The notes beneath the pieces are model-generated. The model was given only the letters and a program-made list of their open reading frames with translations, did not search any database and was not told the DNA's origin. DNA of 64,000 nucleotides from Bythopirellula goksoeyrii (lineage in GTDB: Bacteria > Planctomycetota > Planctomycetia > Pirellulales > Lacipirellulaceae). Location: contig NZ_CP042913.1 in NCBI RefSeq assembly GCF_008065115.1, forward strand, positions 6,149,257-6,213,256. Direction: 5' to 3'. This document shows, in pieces, positions 18,251 through 27,447 of this stretch; within the stretch, counting starts at the first letter, position 1, and every line of letters begins with the position of its first letter. The translations under genes were made by a program, and so were the position numbers.

Positions 18251-18276
18251 AAAAAGCGGCTGGCTAAGCCAGTCGC
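18251..18276 (-). terminator. Rho-independent terminator after the VOC gene
   Basis: On the minus strand GCGACTGGCT-T-AGCCAGCCGC forms a 10-bp stem with one G-T pair and a one-base centre on paper, followed by TTTTT. It lies about 70 bases downstream of the VOC-protein stop and would end the 19.2-18.3 kb transcript before the oxidoreductase gene. Confidence 0.65.
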
Positions 18277-18343
18277 GCCTGGCAAGGTTGCTCGCCACAG
18301 TCAACCTAGATTCATCCCTTAGCTTCCCCAAACCAACTAGACT

Positions 18344-18730
18344 TCACTCTTCAACGATTTGGCCGAAAGCGATGTCGTGCCCGTCGATATCCTGGATGCC
18401 GAATTCCTTCACTCCGTAAGGTTTAAGATGGAGCGAATAGTCGATCTTGGCGTCGTTCTGTTGGAACTCTGTGTACAATGCCTCGACGTCGTCGACCCAA
18501 AAATTGGCGTTCCACATTTTGTCGACGATCTGCCAATGGGGAACAATCTCTGTGTGAGAACCCACCTGGCTGAGCATTACTGTTAAGCCATCGCGCCGCA
18601 CCATACAGAAGTTCGGCGGCTCGCCCCAAAAGCGATCATAAGAAAACCCCAGCTTCTCGCGGTAGTACTCAGCAGCGGCTACGACATCATGCACGAGTAG
18701 CACAGGTGACACGGCCAATAGACTTGCCAT
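18344..18730 (-). CDS. VOC (glyoxalase/bleomycin-resistance-like) family protein
   Basis: 128 residues from the ATG at MASLLAVS; a GTG three codons earlier has GAGG close by and may be the real start. One vicinal-oxygen-chelate domain: 'SPVLLVHDVVAAAEYYREKLGF', 'PPNFCMVRRDGLTVML', 'NANFWVDDVEALYTEFQQN', ending 'GIQDIDGHDIAFGQ'. The spacing fits the two beta-alpha-beta-beta-beta modules. Family members include glyoxalase I, dioxygenases and drug-binding proteins. Metal ligands here are not obvious, so no reaction is assigned. It lies 21 bp after the MGMT-like gene and is probably in the same transcript. Confidence 0.8.
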   Translation of the reverse strand: MASLLAVSPVLLVHDVVAAAEYYREKLGFSYDRFWGEPPNFCMVRRDGLTVMLSQVGSHTEIVPHWQIVDKMWNANFWVDDVEALYTEFQQNDAKIDYSLHLKPYGVKEFGIQDIDGHDIAFGQIVEE

Positions 18731-18751
18731 TAGTTTCACTATACCTCAATT

Positions 18752-19237
18752 TTAAGATGAATCCAGCTTCGGAAGTATTGCTGCCTGTTCGTAATTTTGG
18801 ACGAAGTAACGTTTGCCCCGCCGGACGATCGCATGTCCTTCGGCAGCTAGCCGCCGTTTCAAATTCGTGATCCCCCCTGGATATTTTGGATTGAGCTCGC
18901 CATCTTTCTTGAGAGTTCTCCAGTAGGGCGTGATCCGCTTTCGTCCCTCCTCTTCTGACTCATTCGCTGCATGAGAGGCAATCCAGGCGAAGATTCCCGT
19001 CGTCATGGGGCAGGCAACGGAAGCACGATGTTTTTTTGCCAGGGAGTTGCGAATCAAATCAATCGTCGTCAACTTGCCCCGCCGAATCGCTTTCATCGCC
19101 GCATCGACCTCCAATGGCGCTGGAACAACAACTGTCCCCGTTCCGAGCCGCTGCGACATTTTTCCGGTGATCTTCACGACCTTGGGAAGCCCTTTGTCGT
19201 CAGCAAGTTTTTCGCGCCAGGATTTTTTGTGGGCCAT
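18752..19237 (-). CDS. MGMT-like (alkyltransferase-like) DNA-binding family protein
   Basis: 161 residues. The central part 'GKLTTIDLIRNSLAKKHRASVACPMTTGIFAWIASHAA' in pieces and the tail 'ITPYWRTLKKDGELNPKYPGG' match the group named MGMT family protein in bacterial genomes, which keeps the helix-turn-helix of O6-methylguanine methyltransferases. The acceptor motif PCHR of true methyltransferases is absent; a Cys-Pro-Met-Thr-Thr-Gly sequence stands instead. It may bind alkylated DNA without repairing it, like ATL proteins; that is inference. The C-terminal 'GHAIVRRGKRYFVQNYE' resembles a small winged segment. Confidence 0.7.
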   Translation of the reverse strand: MAHKKSWREKLADDKGLPKVVKITGKMSQRLGTGTVVVPAPLEVDAAMKAIRRGKLTTIDLIRNSLAKKHRASVACPMTTGIFAWIASHAANESEEEGRKRITPYWRTLKKDGELNPKYPGGITNLKRRLAAEGHAIVRRGKRYFVQNYEQAAILPKLDSS

Positions 19238-19340
19238 GTTTCACCTCAGGCCTGAGAAGAAGAAAAGTTAGAAGAGTGTTATTTATCCTACCCAGATGGG
19301 TTTCCTTCCACTAGTCTCAAATTCTCAACACTAACTTGGC

Positions 19341-19871
19341 TCACTCCTTTGTCAGCACTTCCAGCATTCCTCGACAAAACTCTGGCAGGTCATCGGGCTT
19401 GCGGCTGGAAACGAAGTGTCGGTCGACCACTACGGCGGCGTCTTCCCAAATGGCGCCGGCGTTGACCAGATCGTCCTTGATGCCGAGTGAGCCTGTGACG
19501 CGCACTCTCTGATACACGCCTGCGGAGATCGGGATCCAGCCACCGTGGCAGATGGCGGCGATCAGTTTGCCAGCCGCGTCAAATTGACGCACGAGGTCGA
19601 GTACTTTGTTGTCACGACGCAGTTTGTCGGGCATGAAGCCACCCGGTACCAACAGACCGTCGAACTGGTCGGCCTGCACGTCGGCAATTGCGGCGTCGGA
19701 CGTACAAGGGTAGCCATTCTTTCCCTGATAATGCGCGCCAGCCTCCGGACCGGCAACCACGACCTCGGCCCCTGCTTCGATCAGGCGCAGCTTGGGGTAC
19801 CAAAGTTCGAGGTCTTCATAGATATCTCCTACGAAAGACAGGATACGTTTTCCTGTGAGTAGTCGGTTCAT
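19341..19871 (-). CDS. DJ-1/PfpI family protein (class I glutamine amidotransferase-like)
   Basis: 176 residues from the ATG at MNRLLTG; the upstream extension overlaps an inverted repeat and is not protein-like. Motifs: 'KRILSFVGDIYEDLELWYP' with the conserved Glu, 'DGLLVPGGFMPDKLRR' and the nucleophile elbow 'AAICHGGW' with the reactive Cys. These fit the PfpI/YhbO subgroup, which includes deglycase/protease-like and chaperone proteins of stress response. The activity is disputed in the family and cannot be set here. It is a single gene on the minus strand, followed by the MGMT-like gene about 100 bp on. Confidence 0.85.
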   Translation of the reverse strand: MNRLLTGKRILSFVGDIYEDLELWYPKLRLIEAGAEVVVAGPEAGAHYQGKNGYPCTSDAAIADVQADQFDGLLVPGGFMPDKLRRDNKVLDLVRQFDAAGKLIAAICHGGWIPISAGVYQRVRVTGSLGIKDDLVNAGAIWEDAAVVVDRHFVSSRKPDDLPEFCRGMLEVLTKE

Positions 19872-19915
19872 AAATTTGTTCTCCGTTATCCAGAATCGTG
19901 TCTCGCACTGACGTG

Positions 19916-19961
19916 GAGACGCAGAGAATACCAAATTCCTTCCCTGCTGTCTCTGCGCCTG
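19916..19961. repeat. Imperfect inverted repeat built of short TCTCTGC-like units
   Basis: GAGACGCAGAGA (19916-19927) and TCTCTGCGCCTG (19950-19961) are inverted copies, 10 of 12 positions matching, with further TCTCC/GTGTGAG-type units outside. It lies between divergent DJ-1 and DUF6607-like genes. It resembles the heptamer-array elements described under findings. Confidence 0.4.
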
Positions 19962-20066
19962 TGTGAGAGATAATTCTTTAAGAGAAAATCATTCTGCGAT
20001 ACAATACTTGCATTGTTTCCACCTGAGCAAAATCATAGACCCTCAATCACGAAAGACCTCCCTGCC

Positions 20067-21203
20067 ATGCTACGCCTTCATTCACCATTCCTATTATTCG
20101 GAATTGCCATTGCCATGTCTGTCGACTCTCGGGCCCACGATGCTGACTCGCCGAAGGAGGCATCGGAAAGTGTAGTCAGCATGGCCTTCGGGTGGCCCTT
20201 TCTCGATCCCACTACGATGGAAACACAGGGCGGTACAACTCAGGGGAGCAAGGTTACATTGGCTGGGGAACCGAGCGAGGCTTGGGAGAAGATTCGGCAA
20301 CCTGATCTTTCGAAGCAAGAACGAGATCGTATGGCCGTCCTGGCAATGGCGGGATCGTTTCGAGTCAGCTTTCAGTTCATTGAATCGATGGGTTTTGCCG
20401 AGGACTATAAGCCAAGTCGGCCCTACTTCTCGTGGGCCACCGAACATGTTCGTGTACTAGCCGACACACCGACTTTTGTCAGTTTACAACATACGCTGGT
20501 CATGTATTTCGAGGATGAAGAAATGGGGGGACCGATGGTCATGAAGCACTGGCGGCAGGACTGGACTTACGAGGACCGTGAACTGGTTGTCTATCGCGGG
20601 CATTTGGTTTGGGAGAAAATGAAACTCGCGGAAGAAGAAGCTTCCGGAGGCTGGTCCCAAGCCGTGTTTCAAGTGGACGATTCGCCTCGTTACGAAGCGT
20701 TCGGGCGCTGGGAACATGAAGCCGGTTTTTCTCGCTGGACGAGCAATGATGCCTGGCGACCGTTGCCTCGTCGCGAGTTCTCGGTTCGCGACGACTACAA
20801 TGTCTTGGGCGGGACGCAGGCGATCACGATCACACCAACCGGATGGGTGCATTTCCAGGATAACTGCAAGCTGCAAGTCGATAGCAAAACCAACTCGCCT
20901 CGCAGCGTCGCCTGCGAAATAGGAATCAATCGCTACGAACGGATCCTTGAGCCAACCATACAAAAACCTGCCGACGCGTATTGGGCCAAGACCGGCGACT
21001 ATTGGAAGGAAGTGCGTGGCGCATGGAAAGATATTTTTCGCACACGCGACCGGTTTCAGCTGAAAAACCAAGCAGACGGCAAGAAACTCTATGAAGAACA
21101 CTTCGGCTACGCAGCAGAGATTGAAGCAACAGACAGCTACGACAAGGAAAACGGTCGGACACATGCCCAGGAGACAGTAAATAGATTCCTGGAAAACCTC
21201 TGA
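20067..21203 (+). CDS. Secreted protein, DUF6607-like
   Basis: 378 residues from the ATG at MLRLHSPF; the earlier in-frame ATG adds a non-protein-like leader. A signal peptide ends near 'VDSRAHDAD'. The mature part is rich in Trp and aromatic residues ('YFSWATEHVRVL', 'MVMKHWRQDWTYEDRELVVYRG' in pieces, 'YEAFGRWEHEAGFSRWTSND' in pieces). This matches what I know as the DUF6607 family, found in planctomycetes and proteobacteria. No catalytic motif is evident and the function is not known. No clear operon partner; the next gene starts about 150 bp later. Confidence 0.65.
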   Translation: MLRLHSPFLLFGIAIAMSVDSRAHDADSPKEASESVVSMAFGWPFLDPTTMETQGGTTQGSKVTLAGEPSEAWEKIRQPDLSKQERDRMAVLAMAGSFRVSFQFIESMGFAEDYKPSRPYFSWATEHVRVLADTPTFVSLQHTLVMYFEDEEMGGPMVMKHWRQDWTYEDRELVVYRGHLVWEKMKLAEEEASGGWSQAVFQVDDSPRYEAFGRWEHEAGFSRWTSNDAWRPLPRREFSVRDDYNVLGGTQAITITPTGWVHFQDNCKLQVDSKTNSPRSVACEIGINRYERILEPTIQKPADAYWAKTGDYWKEVRGAWKDIFRTRDRFQLKNQADGKKLYEEHFGYAAEIEATDSYDKENGRTHAQETVNRFLENL

Positions 21204-21349
21204 ACTAAACTATGCCCAGAATGTATGGACCTGCGAATTGGTGTCGAAGCCTCCCAGTCAGTGACGATAATATCGCTGGCGGATGGATTTGGATCCGTCG
21301 TGCTAGCAATGCTGCGCAGGTGAATGATAAGAATTGGGAGGGGTTTACG

Positions 21350-21994
21350 ATGTTTTGCTCAGAGTGCGGTGCCAAAGCCGCAGGAAAATTCTGCTCGTCG
21401 TGTGGTGCAAAGCTGACGGCAATGGATTCGGCAGCAATCGAGACGATCGATCTTCCGATCGACTGGTCCGATGTGAGTGACTATGAAACCCTGCTTCGCA
21501 TTCCCGAGGTCCGTGATCGAATCGCCGAAAGTGCGGCACAGTCAAAAAAGTCACTCACCGGCGAAGACTTTCTCGACATGTATGGCAATGCCCTGGGAAA
21601 GCTTGCCGGGCTCCCCATCAAGTTGCCGATGGCAAGTCTCGCTCAGTTCGCGCAATCGACCTACGCCAAATTGGGTGTGAAGACAGGCAAAGAGAAGTCG
21701 AAGTTTGTGGTCCAGCCACCAGGCAAAGTGATCGTCTCTCTACTATGTTCACTTGCACGGTCTGGCCGCGCGATACGTGGCGTCCATCAACTCGCCGATG
21801 GCTGTGTGATTGTGGCGGCTCTCCCTTCGGATATGCTTGCTCTCGAAGGAGAATTGATCATCAAGGTGTGCCGCAGCCCAGGGGGTACGCAAGTCGAAGC
21901 CAAGACCGAGATCCCCGGCCAGATGTTTGATTGGGGCAAGAGCACCCGTTGTTTGGAATCGCTACTGAGCGAGCTGACAAGGGTTGCTGCGTAA
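21350..21994 (+). CDS. Zinc-ribbon protein of unknown function
   Basis: 214 residues starting MFCSECGAKAAGKFCSSCGAKL, a four-Cys zinc ribbon (CxxC at residues 3-6 and 15-18). The start is set by a strong GGGAGGGG ribosome site 8 bases before it; upstream codons in the frame are not protein-like. The rest has helical 'DYETLLRIPEVRDRIAESAA' and beta-rich C-terminal parts with 'QVEAKTEIPGQMFDWGKSTR'. The C-terminal part could be a lipid- or ligand-binding fold, but I do not recognise a family. Cytosolic. Confidence 0.7.
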   Translation: MFCSECGAKAAGKFCSSCGAKLTAMDSAAIETIDLPIDWSDVSDYETLLRIPEVRDRIAESAAQSKKSLTGEDFLDMYGNALGKLAGLPIKLPMASLAQFAQSTYAKLGVKTGKEKSKFVVQPPGKVIVSLLCSLARSGRAIRGVHQLADGCVIVAALPSDMLALEGELIIKVCRSPGGTQVEAKTEIPGQMFDWGKSTRCLESLLSELTRVAA

Positions 21995-22027
21995 TCTCGG
22001 GACCAACCTCGCGAGGTCGATAGCCTG

Positions 22028-23017
22028 CTATTCTGCGCGGTTTACATTTCGTTGCGCCAAGTATCGCACATCTCGGGGAGCCATCTCGAAATAATCTCGA
22101 AATCGTCGGTTGAAAGTTGCCAAATTGCTGAAGCCAGAGCGGAAGGCAATATCGGCGATCGTTAAATGGTCGTAGGCGGGATTTGTGAGAATCTTTCTGC
22201 ATTCTTCGAGCCGACGCTGGGCAACCCAGGCGGCAAAGCTGATTCCACTCCGCTCAAGCACTGCATGCAGCCAACGCTGCGAGATCTTTAGGTCCTTCGC
22301 AGCTTGCTGCGCCGTAAGACTTGGATCTGTCAAGCGCGCTTCGACATAGGAAAGAATTTGTTGCCGACGTACTTCGCGCTGAGTTTCACGGCGCGACTGA
22401 TGTGCTTCGGAACTGGCACCGACGGCCAAACCGATCAGTCCATACAAATGTGTCAACATGGAGCTTTGTTCGCTCGGTTCGAGATGCCTCGCTTCAATGA
22501 GCAGCGCGCGCACAAAGTCTGCAAGGATAGCGCCAATGCCTGAATGGCCAGAGATTCTCATACCGAGCGAACGATCTGGTGCGGCAATCATTTTGGCTAC
22601 GGATTCTCGCGGCAAACTCCACGAGAGCAGATGGTAGTTGGCGGGATGCACAATGTCGAACGATTGGGAGCTGTCGAACAACATGAGATCCCCTGCTTTC
22701 CAAACCTCTTCGCGGCCGGCATGACGACTTCGGCAATTGCCTTTCGCAAGAAGTGCAAGGTTGTAAGTATCTTGAAACCATGAAGGTGAAGGAGTACTTA
22801 CTACTCGGACTGGCCTGGCACTGGCAATTTCCATAACTTGAGAATCGGCGAATCGGCTTAAGCCAAGCCATGCTGGCCGAGGCTGCTCCTGGATCCAATC
22901 CAGAGAAATGCCGGAGTAAAACCCGCATACCACATCACGCCACTTTTCAGGTCCGAGAGCTTCCGTTGAGAAAGTCAGCTTCCTACTTTCTTGGCTATTT
23001 CTTTGCATGTCATTCAT
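22028..23017 (-). CDS. AraC-family transcriptional regulator
   Basis: 329 residues; the start is fixed by AGGAG 6 bases before the ATG (MNDMQRNS). The N-terminal 200 residues form an AraC_binding_2-like cupin ('YNLALLAKGNCRSRHAGREEVW', 'GDLMLFDSSQSFDIVHP'). The C-terminal 100 residues hold two helix-turn-helix units: 'LTAQQAAKDLKISQRWLHAVLERSG' in pieces and 'LTIADIAFRSGFSNLATFNRRFRDYFEMAPRDVR' in pieces, the classic AraC/XylS signature. The effector and targets are unknown. Convergent with the zinc-ribbon gene; its 5' side faces the PEP-CTERM genes, which may be regulated by it. Confidence 0.9.
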   Translation of the reverse strand: MNDMQRNSQESRKLTFSTEALGPEKWRDVVCGFYSGISLDWIQEQPRPAWLGLSRFADSQVMEIASARPVRVVSTPSPSWFQDTYNLALLAKGNCRSRHAGREEVWKAGDLMLFDSSQSFDIVHPANYHLLSWSLPRESVAKMIAAPDRSLGMRISGHSGIGAILADFVRALLIEARHLEPSEQSSMLTHLYGLIGLAVGASSEAHQSRRETQREVRRQQILSYVEARLTDPSLTAQQAAKDLKISQRWLHAVLERSGISFAAWVAQRRLEECRKILTNPAYDHLTIADIAFRSGFSNLATFNRRFRDYFEMAPRDVRYLAQRNVNRAE

Positions 23018-23317
23018 GAGTACTCCTTGTGGAAGTTTCCCGAACGTCATGGTGCGGCCGTGCGTGCACAGATTGGGGCATTCTAATGCACAAAATGAGG
23101 AGAAGCAAATAATCCCTCGGGGTAAGCTAACTTCTTGAAACTAAGAATCACTCCTTAAAGTTGTTGAATAGCGTGAGAAACTGGACTTTCGCCATTTCAG
23201 TCTTGAATAGGCGGCGATGTCACTTCTTAGAGGAATTGCTTGCCGCCCCACCGAATGCGAGCGACCATCTCACGAGTTGTCCTACTGTCGACATGATATC
23301 GAACGGAGGTAGAACTC
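23018..23317. other. Divergent upstream region of the AraC and PEP-CTERM genes
   Basis: 300 bases that must hold both promoters. The only firm element is GGAGGT 8 bases before the PEP-CTERM start. A small open frame at 23161 has no ribosome site and is not supported. No inverted repeat long enough to be an obvious AraC site was seen. Confidence 0.35.
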
Positions 23318-24919
23318 ATGATCAACAAGACTTCTTGTCCACACGTCCTCTTCCTGCTGGCGCTCAGTACTGGAGTCTCAGCCGTACCCACTCAAGCGAT
23401 TCAGCTTATCGAGTTGTCTACACAACTTGAAAAGCTGTCGGGTGAGGTCATTGCCGATAACAATCGGCTTGCTCCTGGAGGAGATCTAACCGAGTCTGAA
23501 TCGCGAGTAGGCGATGTCGCCGTTGCTGCTTCCCAGGCAACCTTAGAACTGATGCCGATCAACGAGTATGTCGTTGGTGTGGCAGATATTCCCTCCGGTC
23601 CATTACAGGTCTTGGGAGATACTCGCTGGGTGGTCAAGACTTCAACTACGCTTCACATTGGACCGAACGACTGGCACTTTGCGGATTCGTTTGCAAACTT
23701 TACTAACACCCGTGGGAATGAAAAGTATTTTGTTTACGCAGTCGCACCGAACTCGGCGAGCGGATTCGCACCACTTGATGTGGGACCAAGTGCTGGTGGC
23801 GGGAATGGTATCCGCTTGCTGATGACTGGCTATTTCAATGGCGGGATCTACACCGATCACTTTTTAAACGACCCAACCGTGCCACATTTTGATATCGGTG
23901 ACGGTTTTGGGGACATGTTTGGCGTGCCACCTGGACCGACCTTCCATGAGACCTTGATGCAGTTTAACCAAGGCTTTGCCGTCGTGGTCGATCTTGATGC
24001 GGCAGGTGTCGCTGTGGGAGAGGAGTATATTTTCCACGAACACTTTCAGCTAGGTGTTGGACCGGGCGTGTTTCTCGAGCCGCTCGAGGAAGCTTTCGTG
24101 ACTATCGATCCGGTGATAGGCTTTGCTGTTCCTGAGCCTGGGGCAGGATTGCTAGTGCTGGTTGGGATCGCGTTGTTAGTTCTGTGCTGTGAACGATACA
24201 GGTGCTCACAAATCGCAGTTTGGGCGTTGATCTTGGCCTTCGTCTCGCTGAACGTCTTCGCGGCAGGCTCCCTGCAGGCAGCACCGGTCTACTTTGACTG
24301 GTCATCGACCTCCAGCGGTTCAGCCGGAGGCATCACCGGGTCCATCTCGTCAACCGTCACTTCAGGCGAGTTTGACGTAAATCTCCAGCCTGCCACCGAT
24401 TCGGCCTTTGTCGCGTCTTACGGCGAAAGCATCCCGGTTCTCGACTACGGCGCACCTTCGAGTGCGCTGCCGGGCGACGTACAGACAGACATCAACTTTT
24501 CTGATGCCCTTCCCACCGGATCAATCCTGTTGGCCTTCGACGTCGACTGGAACGGCGAGACCTTCACGATCTCCTCGGACATCGGAATTCTGACGCTCCT
24601 TGACCAAGGCGAGACGACTGATGGAGAGACTTCGTTTCTTCCGATCTATGATTCTTTGACCGGACAGCTCGTCGAAAACAGGCCCGGCGGCGGCGGAAAC
24701 GAGGAAGAGTACTCTTTGTTTGATGTCTCCGGCGTGTCGTCTCTATCGATCGACTATTTCAACGGAAGCCTCGACTCTGCCTCACGCATCGCCATCGGCA
24801 TTCCAGTTCCAGAGCTGTCGACAGGGGCACTGTTAACGTTCGCAGCTACGTGGTTCGTAGGGTGGGGACTCGGAGAGCGAAGCGGACGAACCAACGTTTT
24901 CCAGAGGCATCGGCATTGA
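23318..24919 (+). CDS. Apparent fusion of two PEP-CTERM exported proteins
   Basis: 533 residues. Part one has a signal peptide (HVLFLLALSTGVSAVPTQA), an extracellular domain and at 271-295 a full PEP-CTERM tail: VPEP, a hydrophobic helix (GLLVLVGIALLVL) and basic ERYR. Instead of stopping, the frame runs straight into a second signal-peptide-like segment (IAVWALILAFVSLNVFAAG, then AAP at about 321). A second extracellular domain follows and another sorting tail (VPELSTGALLTFAATWF, then basic GERSGR). PEP-CTERM tails are recognised by exosortase, which here would be asked to cut in the middle. A strong GGAGGT precedes the start. Fusion by loss of a stop is the likely origin; the function of either half is unknown. 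Confidence 0.75.
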   Translation: MINKTSCPHVLFLLALSTGVSAVPTQAIQLIELSTQLEKLSGEVIADNNRLAPGGDLTESESRVGDVAVAASQATLELMPINEYVVGVADIPSGPLQVLGDTRWVVKTSTTLHIGPNDWHFADSFANFTNTRGNEKYFVYAVAPNSASGFAPLDVGPSAGGGNGIRLLMTGYFNGGIYTDHFLNDPTVPHFDIGDGFGDMFGVPPGPTFHETLMQFNQGFAVVVDLDAAGVAVGEEYIFHEHFQLGVGPGVFLEPLEEAFVTIDPVIGFAVPEPGAGLLVLVGIALLVLCCERYRCSQIAVWALILAFVSLNVFAAGSLQAAPVYFDWSSTSSGSAGGITGSISSTVTSGEFDVNLQPATDSAFVASYGESIPVLDYGAPSSALPGDVQTDINFSDALPTGSILLAFDVDWNGETFTISSDIGILTLLDQGETTDGETSFLPIYDSLTGQLVENRPGGGGNEEEYSLFDVSGVSSLSIDYFNGSLDSASRIAIGIPVPELSTGALLTFAATWFVGWGLGERSGRTNVFQRHRH

Positions 24920-24929
24920 GGAGGAAGAA

Positions 24930-27128
24930 ATGTATACGAGGACACTTTTCTTGACGATCGTAATCACCGGTTACCTGTTCGGCGAGATCGCGCGCAGTGA
25001 TGACGTCTTCTGGGACGGCGAAACCAGCAGCGACTGGCACACAGGCACGAACTGGCAGCCGCAGTGCAGCGGGCAGTTTTGCCTGCAGTCGCCGCCGGGT
25101 GTGGGCGATAACGCGATCCTTCAAAATGTCGGTCCCTTGGGCAGCGACCTCGCGAGTCTCTCCGATGACGTCAATATCGATATCCTAGCCATCCGAGATG
25201 GTGTCACCGTGAACACCAACGGTCACACACTACTAGCTTTAGTTCATACATACGTGGAGGACAATGGTACTGCCTTGATCGTTCCCGATTCCCCCAATAG
25301 CTCACAAGCTTTTTTCACGTTTGCATTGGATATTGCCGATGGAGGCAGCGTCGAGCTGGGCGGGCTGGGACAAGCAGCGGCTACCGTGGAAATTGGTGGA
25401 CCGCAATCGACGATCGGTGCAGGGAGCTCACTGGCTGGCAATGGAACGATTAAGTTTGACAACTTCCAAGGCAACTCAGAAACCGTCTTGCTAGACAACA
25501 GCGGGACCATTCGACCACAGAACGGATTCTTGTCGCTGTTGCCAGTGGGAGCGAGTAGAGGCGTCTTCGATCTCGATGGCGCGAATGAAGACGGTGTTCT
25601 GGATGTGGACGATGGTTCGTTTCTTGCAACCAGCGTGCGACTCAATGTGTACGGCCCCCTGGCCGATTCGTTTACCGGCATCCTGCAAATTGGACAAGAC
25701 GATCAGGCCCACTTCGCTTTTCCCTGGCGGCTGGGAAGCAGCAACCAAGTGCTCAACGCCGGTCTGATTGAAATGAACGGCGACAACGGCACGGCGACGC
25801 TATCGGGCGAGGCCCTGGAAATGTTTCACAACAACGCCAAGTTGAATGTCCTCTCGGGCAAGGCATCGCTTCTTGGTCCCGTCACTGTGACACGCGGCCA
25901 AGTTAATGTAGCTCCGGGAGCCACAATTCACTTCAGCGAAAACTCGTGGATTCGCGAGAACGGAGAATTTGTCACAGGGGATCATTACGATTTGATTGTC
26001 GATAAGCTGCTGCGGATCGACGATCCGCATATCGACTGGGATAGCCCTTCTCCCGGAAGCCATACGACGACCATCAACTCCGGTGGCAGACTCGAGATCA
26101 ATAGCAACACCATCGACCCGGGCAACCCTTTCCCCGATAACGAATTCCGGGGGACCTTGGAGGTCAACGGCGGAGAACTCAGAATGGACATTTGTTGCCA
26201 GTGGGTGTTCGATGGCCGGATGATGCTCCAGTACACCAATGGCTCGGAAGCAACAATCCAGGGGGCGCCTTTTATCCTTGGCGATGGCTTCGACACGGGC
26301 AACGACGCCCTAGTCGAAGTGAGTGGACCAGGTGCCTCAGTGTTCAACGCACCGGTTGTGTTTCGGGGCGATGCGGAACTACAGATGGACTACGGATCGC
26401 AGTTGGAACTTCTTGGCGATTCGGATTTCGAGCAGGGCGTTCAAATCAGCGGGCCTGGAGAGCTTGAGAACCTAGTTGGCACCATGACCTTTGCTGGCGG
26501 TATCGCCATTTCCGCACCTTTGATTAATTCCGCAACACTGGTCGTCGGTGGTGACAATCAGGTGGGCGTTTTGACCACGGCTGGGTTTACTCAAACGGAT
26601 GCGCCGTCGGTCCTCGGGGTCGAGGAGAGTCTGAACCTTGAACTCCAGAGCACAACACTCGGTGACTTTGATCAGTTGATTGTCAATGGCCCGGCATCCC
26701 TTGATGGGATGCTCGCCGTCGATTGGCTGGGCGCGAGCATGCCGAGCCTGGGCGATTCGTTTCCTATCCTTTCCGCCACGAGTGTTACAGGTACCTTTGA
26801 AGAACTGATGTTGCCTCCAGTTGCCAGTGGCCACGCTTGGAGCATTCAATACAACCCAACTTCAGTTGTACTGGAGGTCGTCGATCCGACCCAGCTCACC
26901 GCAGATTTCGATCAGGACGGCGACGTGGACGGAAATGACTTTCTCATCTGGCAGCGAGGTGGGTCGCCGAATGGAATCAATAGCGGTGACTTGGCGCTGT
27001 GGCAGTCACATTACGGCGCGCCGATTACTGCTGCGACGGCTGCGGTCCCCGAGCCGAGACCTTTGGTTCTGTTGTCACTCTTGCTCGTATCGCTCCGAGG
27101 GCAGTTCCTCAGTAGGATTGCCTGGTGA
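24930..27128 (+). CDS. Large PEP-CTERM protein with dockerin-like repeat
   Basis: 732 residues; GAGGAGG lies just before the ATG, 10 bp after the previous stop, so the two PEP-CTERM genes form an operon. Signal peptide (TLFLTIVITGYLFGEIA). The body is a repetitive beta-helix-like sequence with 'VFWDGETSSDWHTGTNW', 'LEMFHNNAKLNVLSGKASLLG' in pieces and many Gly/Asn/Thr turns, as in autotransporter-like adhesins of planctomycetes. Near the end lies the Ca-binding dockerin-like stretch 'DFDQDGDVDGNDFLIWQRG', then AAVPEPRPLVLLSLLLVSLRG, the exosortase sorting tail. Likely a cell-surface protein. Confidence 0.85.
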   Translation: MYTRTLFLTIVITGYLFGEIARSDDVFWDGETSSDWHTGTNWQPQCSGQFCLQSPPGVGDNAILQNVGPLGSDLASLSDDVNIDILAIRDGVTVNTNGHTLLALVHTYVEDNGTALIVPDSPNSSQAFFTFALDIADGGSVELGGLGQAAATVEIGGPQSTIGAGSSLAGNGTIKFDNFQGNSETVLLDNSGTIRPQNGFLSLLPVGASRGVFDLDGANEDGVLDVDDGSFLATSVRLNVYGPLADSFTGILQIGQDDQAHFAFPWRLGSSNQVLNAGLIEMNGDNGTATLSGEALEMFHNNAKLNVLSGKASLLGPVTVTRGQVNVAPGATIHFSENSWIRENGEFVTGDHYDLIVDKLLRIDDPHIDWDSPSPGSHTTTINSGGRLEINSNTIDPGNPFPDNEFRGTLEVNGGELRMDICCQWVFDGRMMLQYTNGSEATIQGAPFILGDGFDTGNDALVEVSGPGASVFNAPVVFRGDAELQMDYGSQLELLGDSDFEQGVQISGPGELENLVGTMTFAGGIAISAPLINSATLVVGGDNQVGVLTTAGFTQTDAPSVLGVEESLNLELQSTTLGDFDQLIVNGPASLDGMLAVDWLGASMPSLGDSFPILSATSVTGTFEELMLPPVASGHAWSIQYNPTSVVLEVVDPTQLTADFDQDGDVDGNDFLIWQRGGSPNGINSGDLALWQSHYGAPITAATAAVPEPRPLVLLSLLLVSLRGQFLSRIAW

Positions 27129-27447
27129 TCCCTTCAAAAGCTTCTCAGTACCACGACCTAGTTGCTCGCAGACTTCAATTTCCTCGCCGAATTCGACAGA
27201 GTGCGGCTCAACACGTTCAAAAGTGAATATTGCAAGCTTTCCTGTTCAGGGGTTGGGGAACACAAATATGTTGGCAAGGGCTGAGCCCACGCCAGCTTTC
27301 CCTCACCTCAGTGCAGTCAATCCTTGGGGCTAGTCCATTCAACGCAAAAGTTGTAACCTACGAGTGTAGTAAATATCCGCGAGGGCAGGCTGGCTGCCTC
27401 CCAAGATGCATGCCGTTTCATCATTCTTTAACTGGGGAGGCGGAAGC
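27129..27447. other. Intergenic region before the aldo/keto reductase
   Basis: 319 bases with no credible gene. The only structure noted is GGCAG-GCTGG-CTGCC at 27384-27398, close to the ribosome site of the next gene. Promoter boxes are not clear. Confidence 0.35.
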
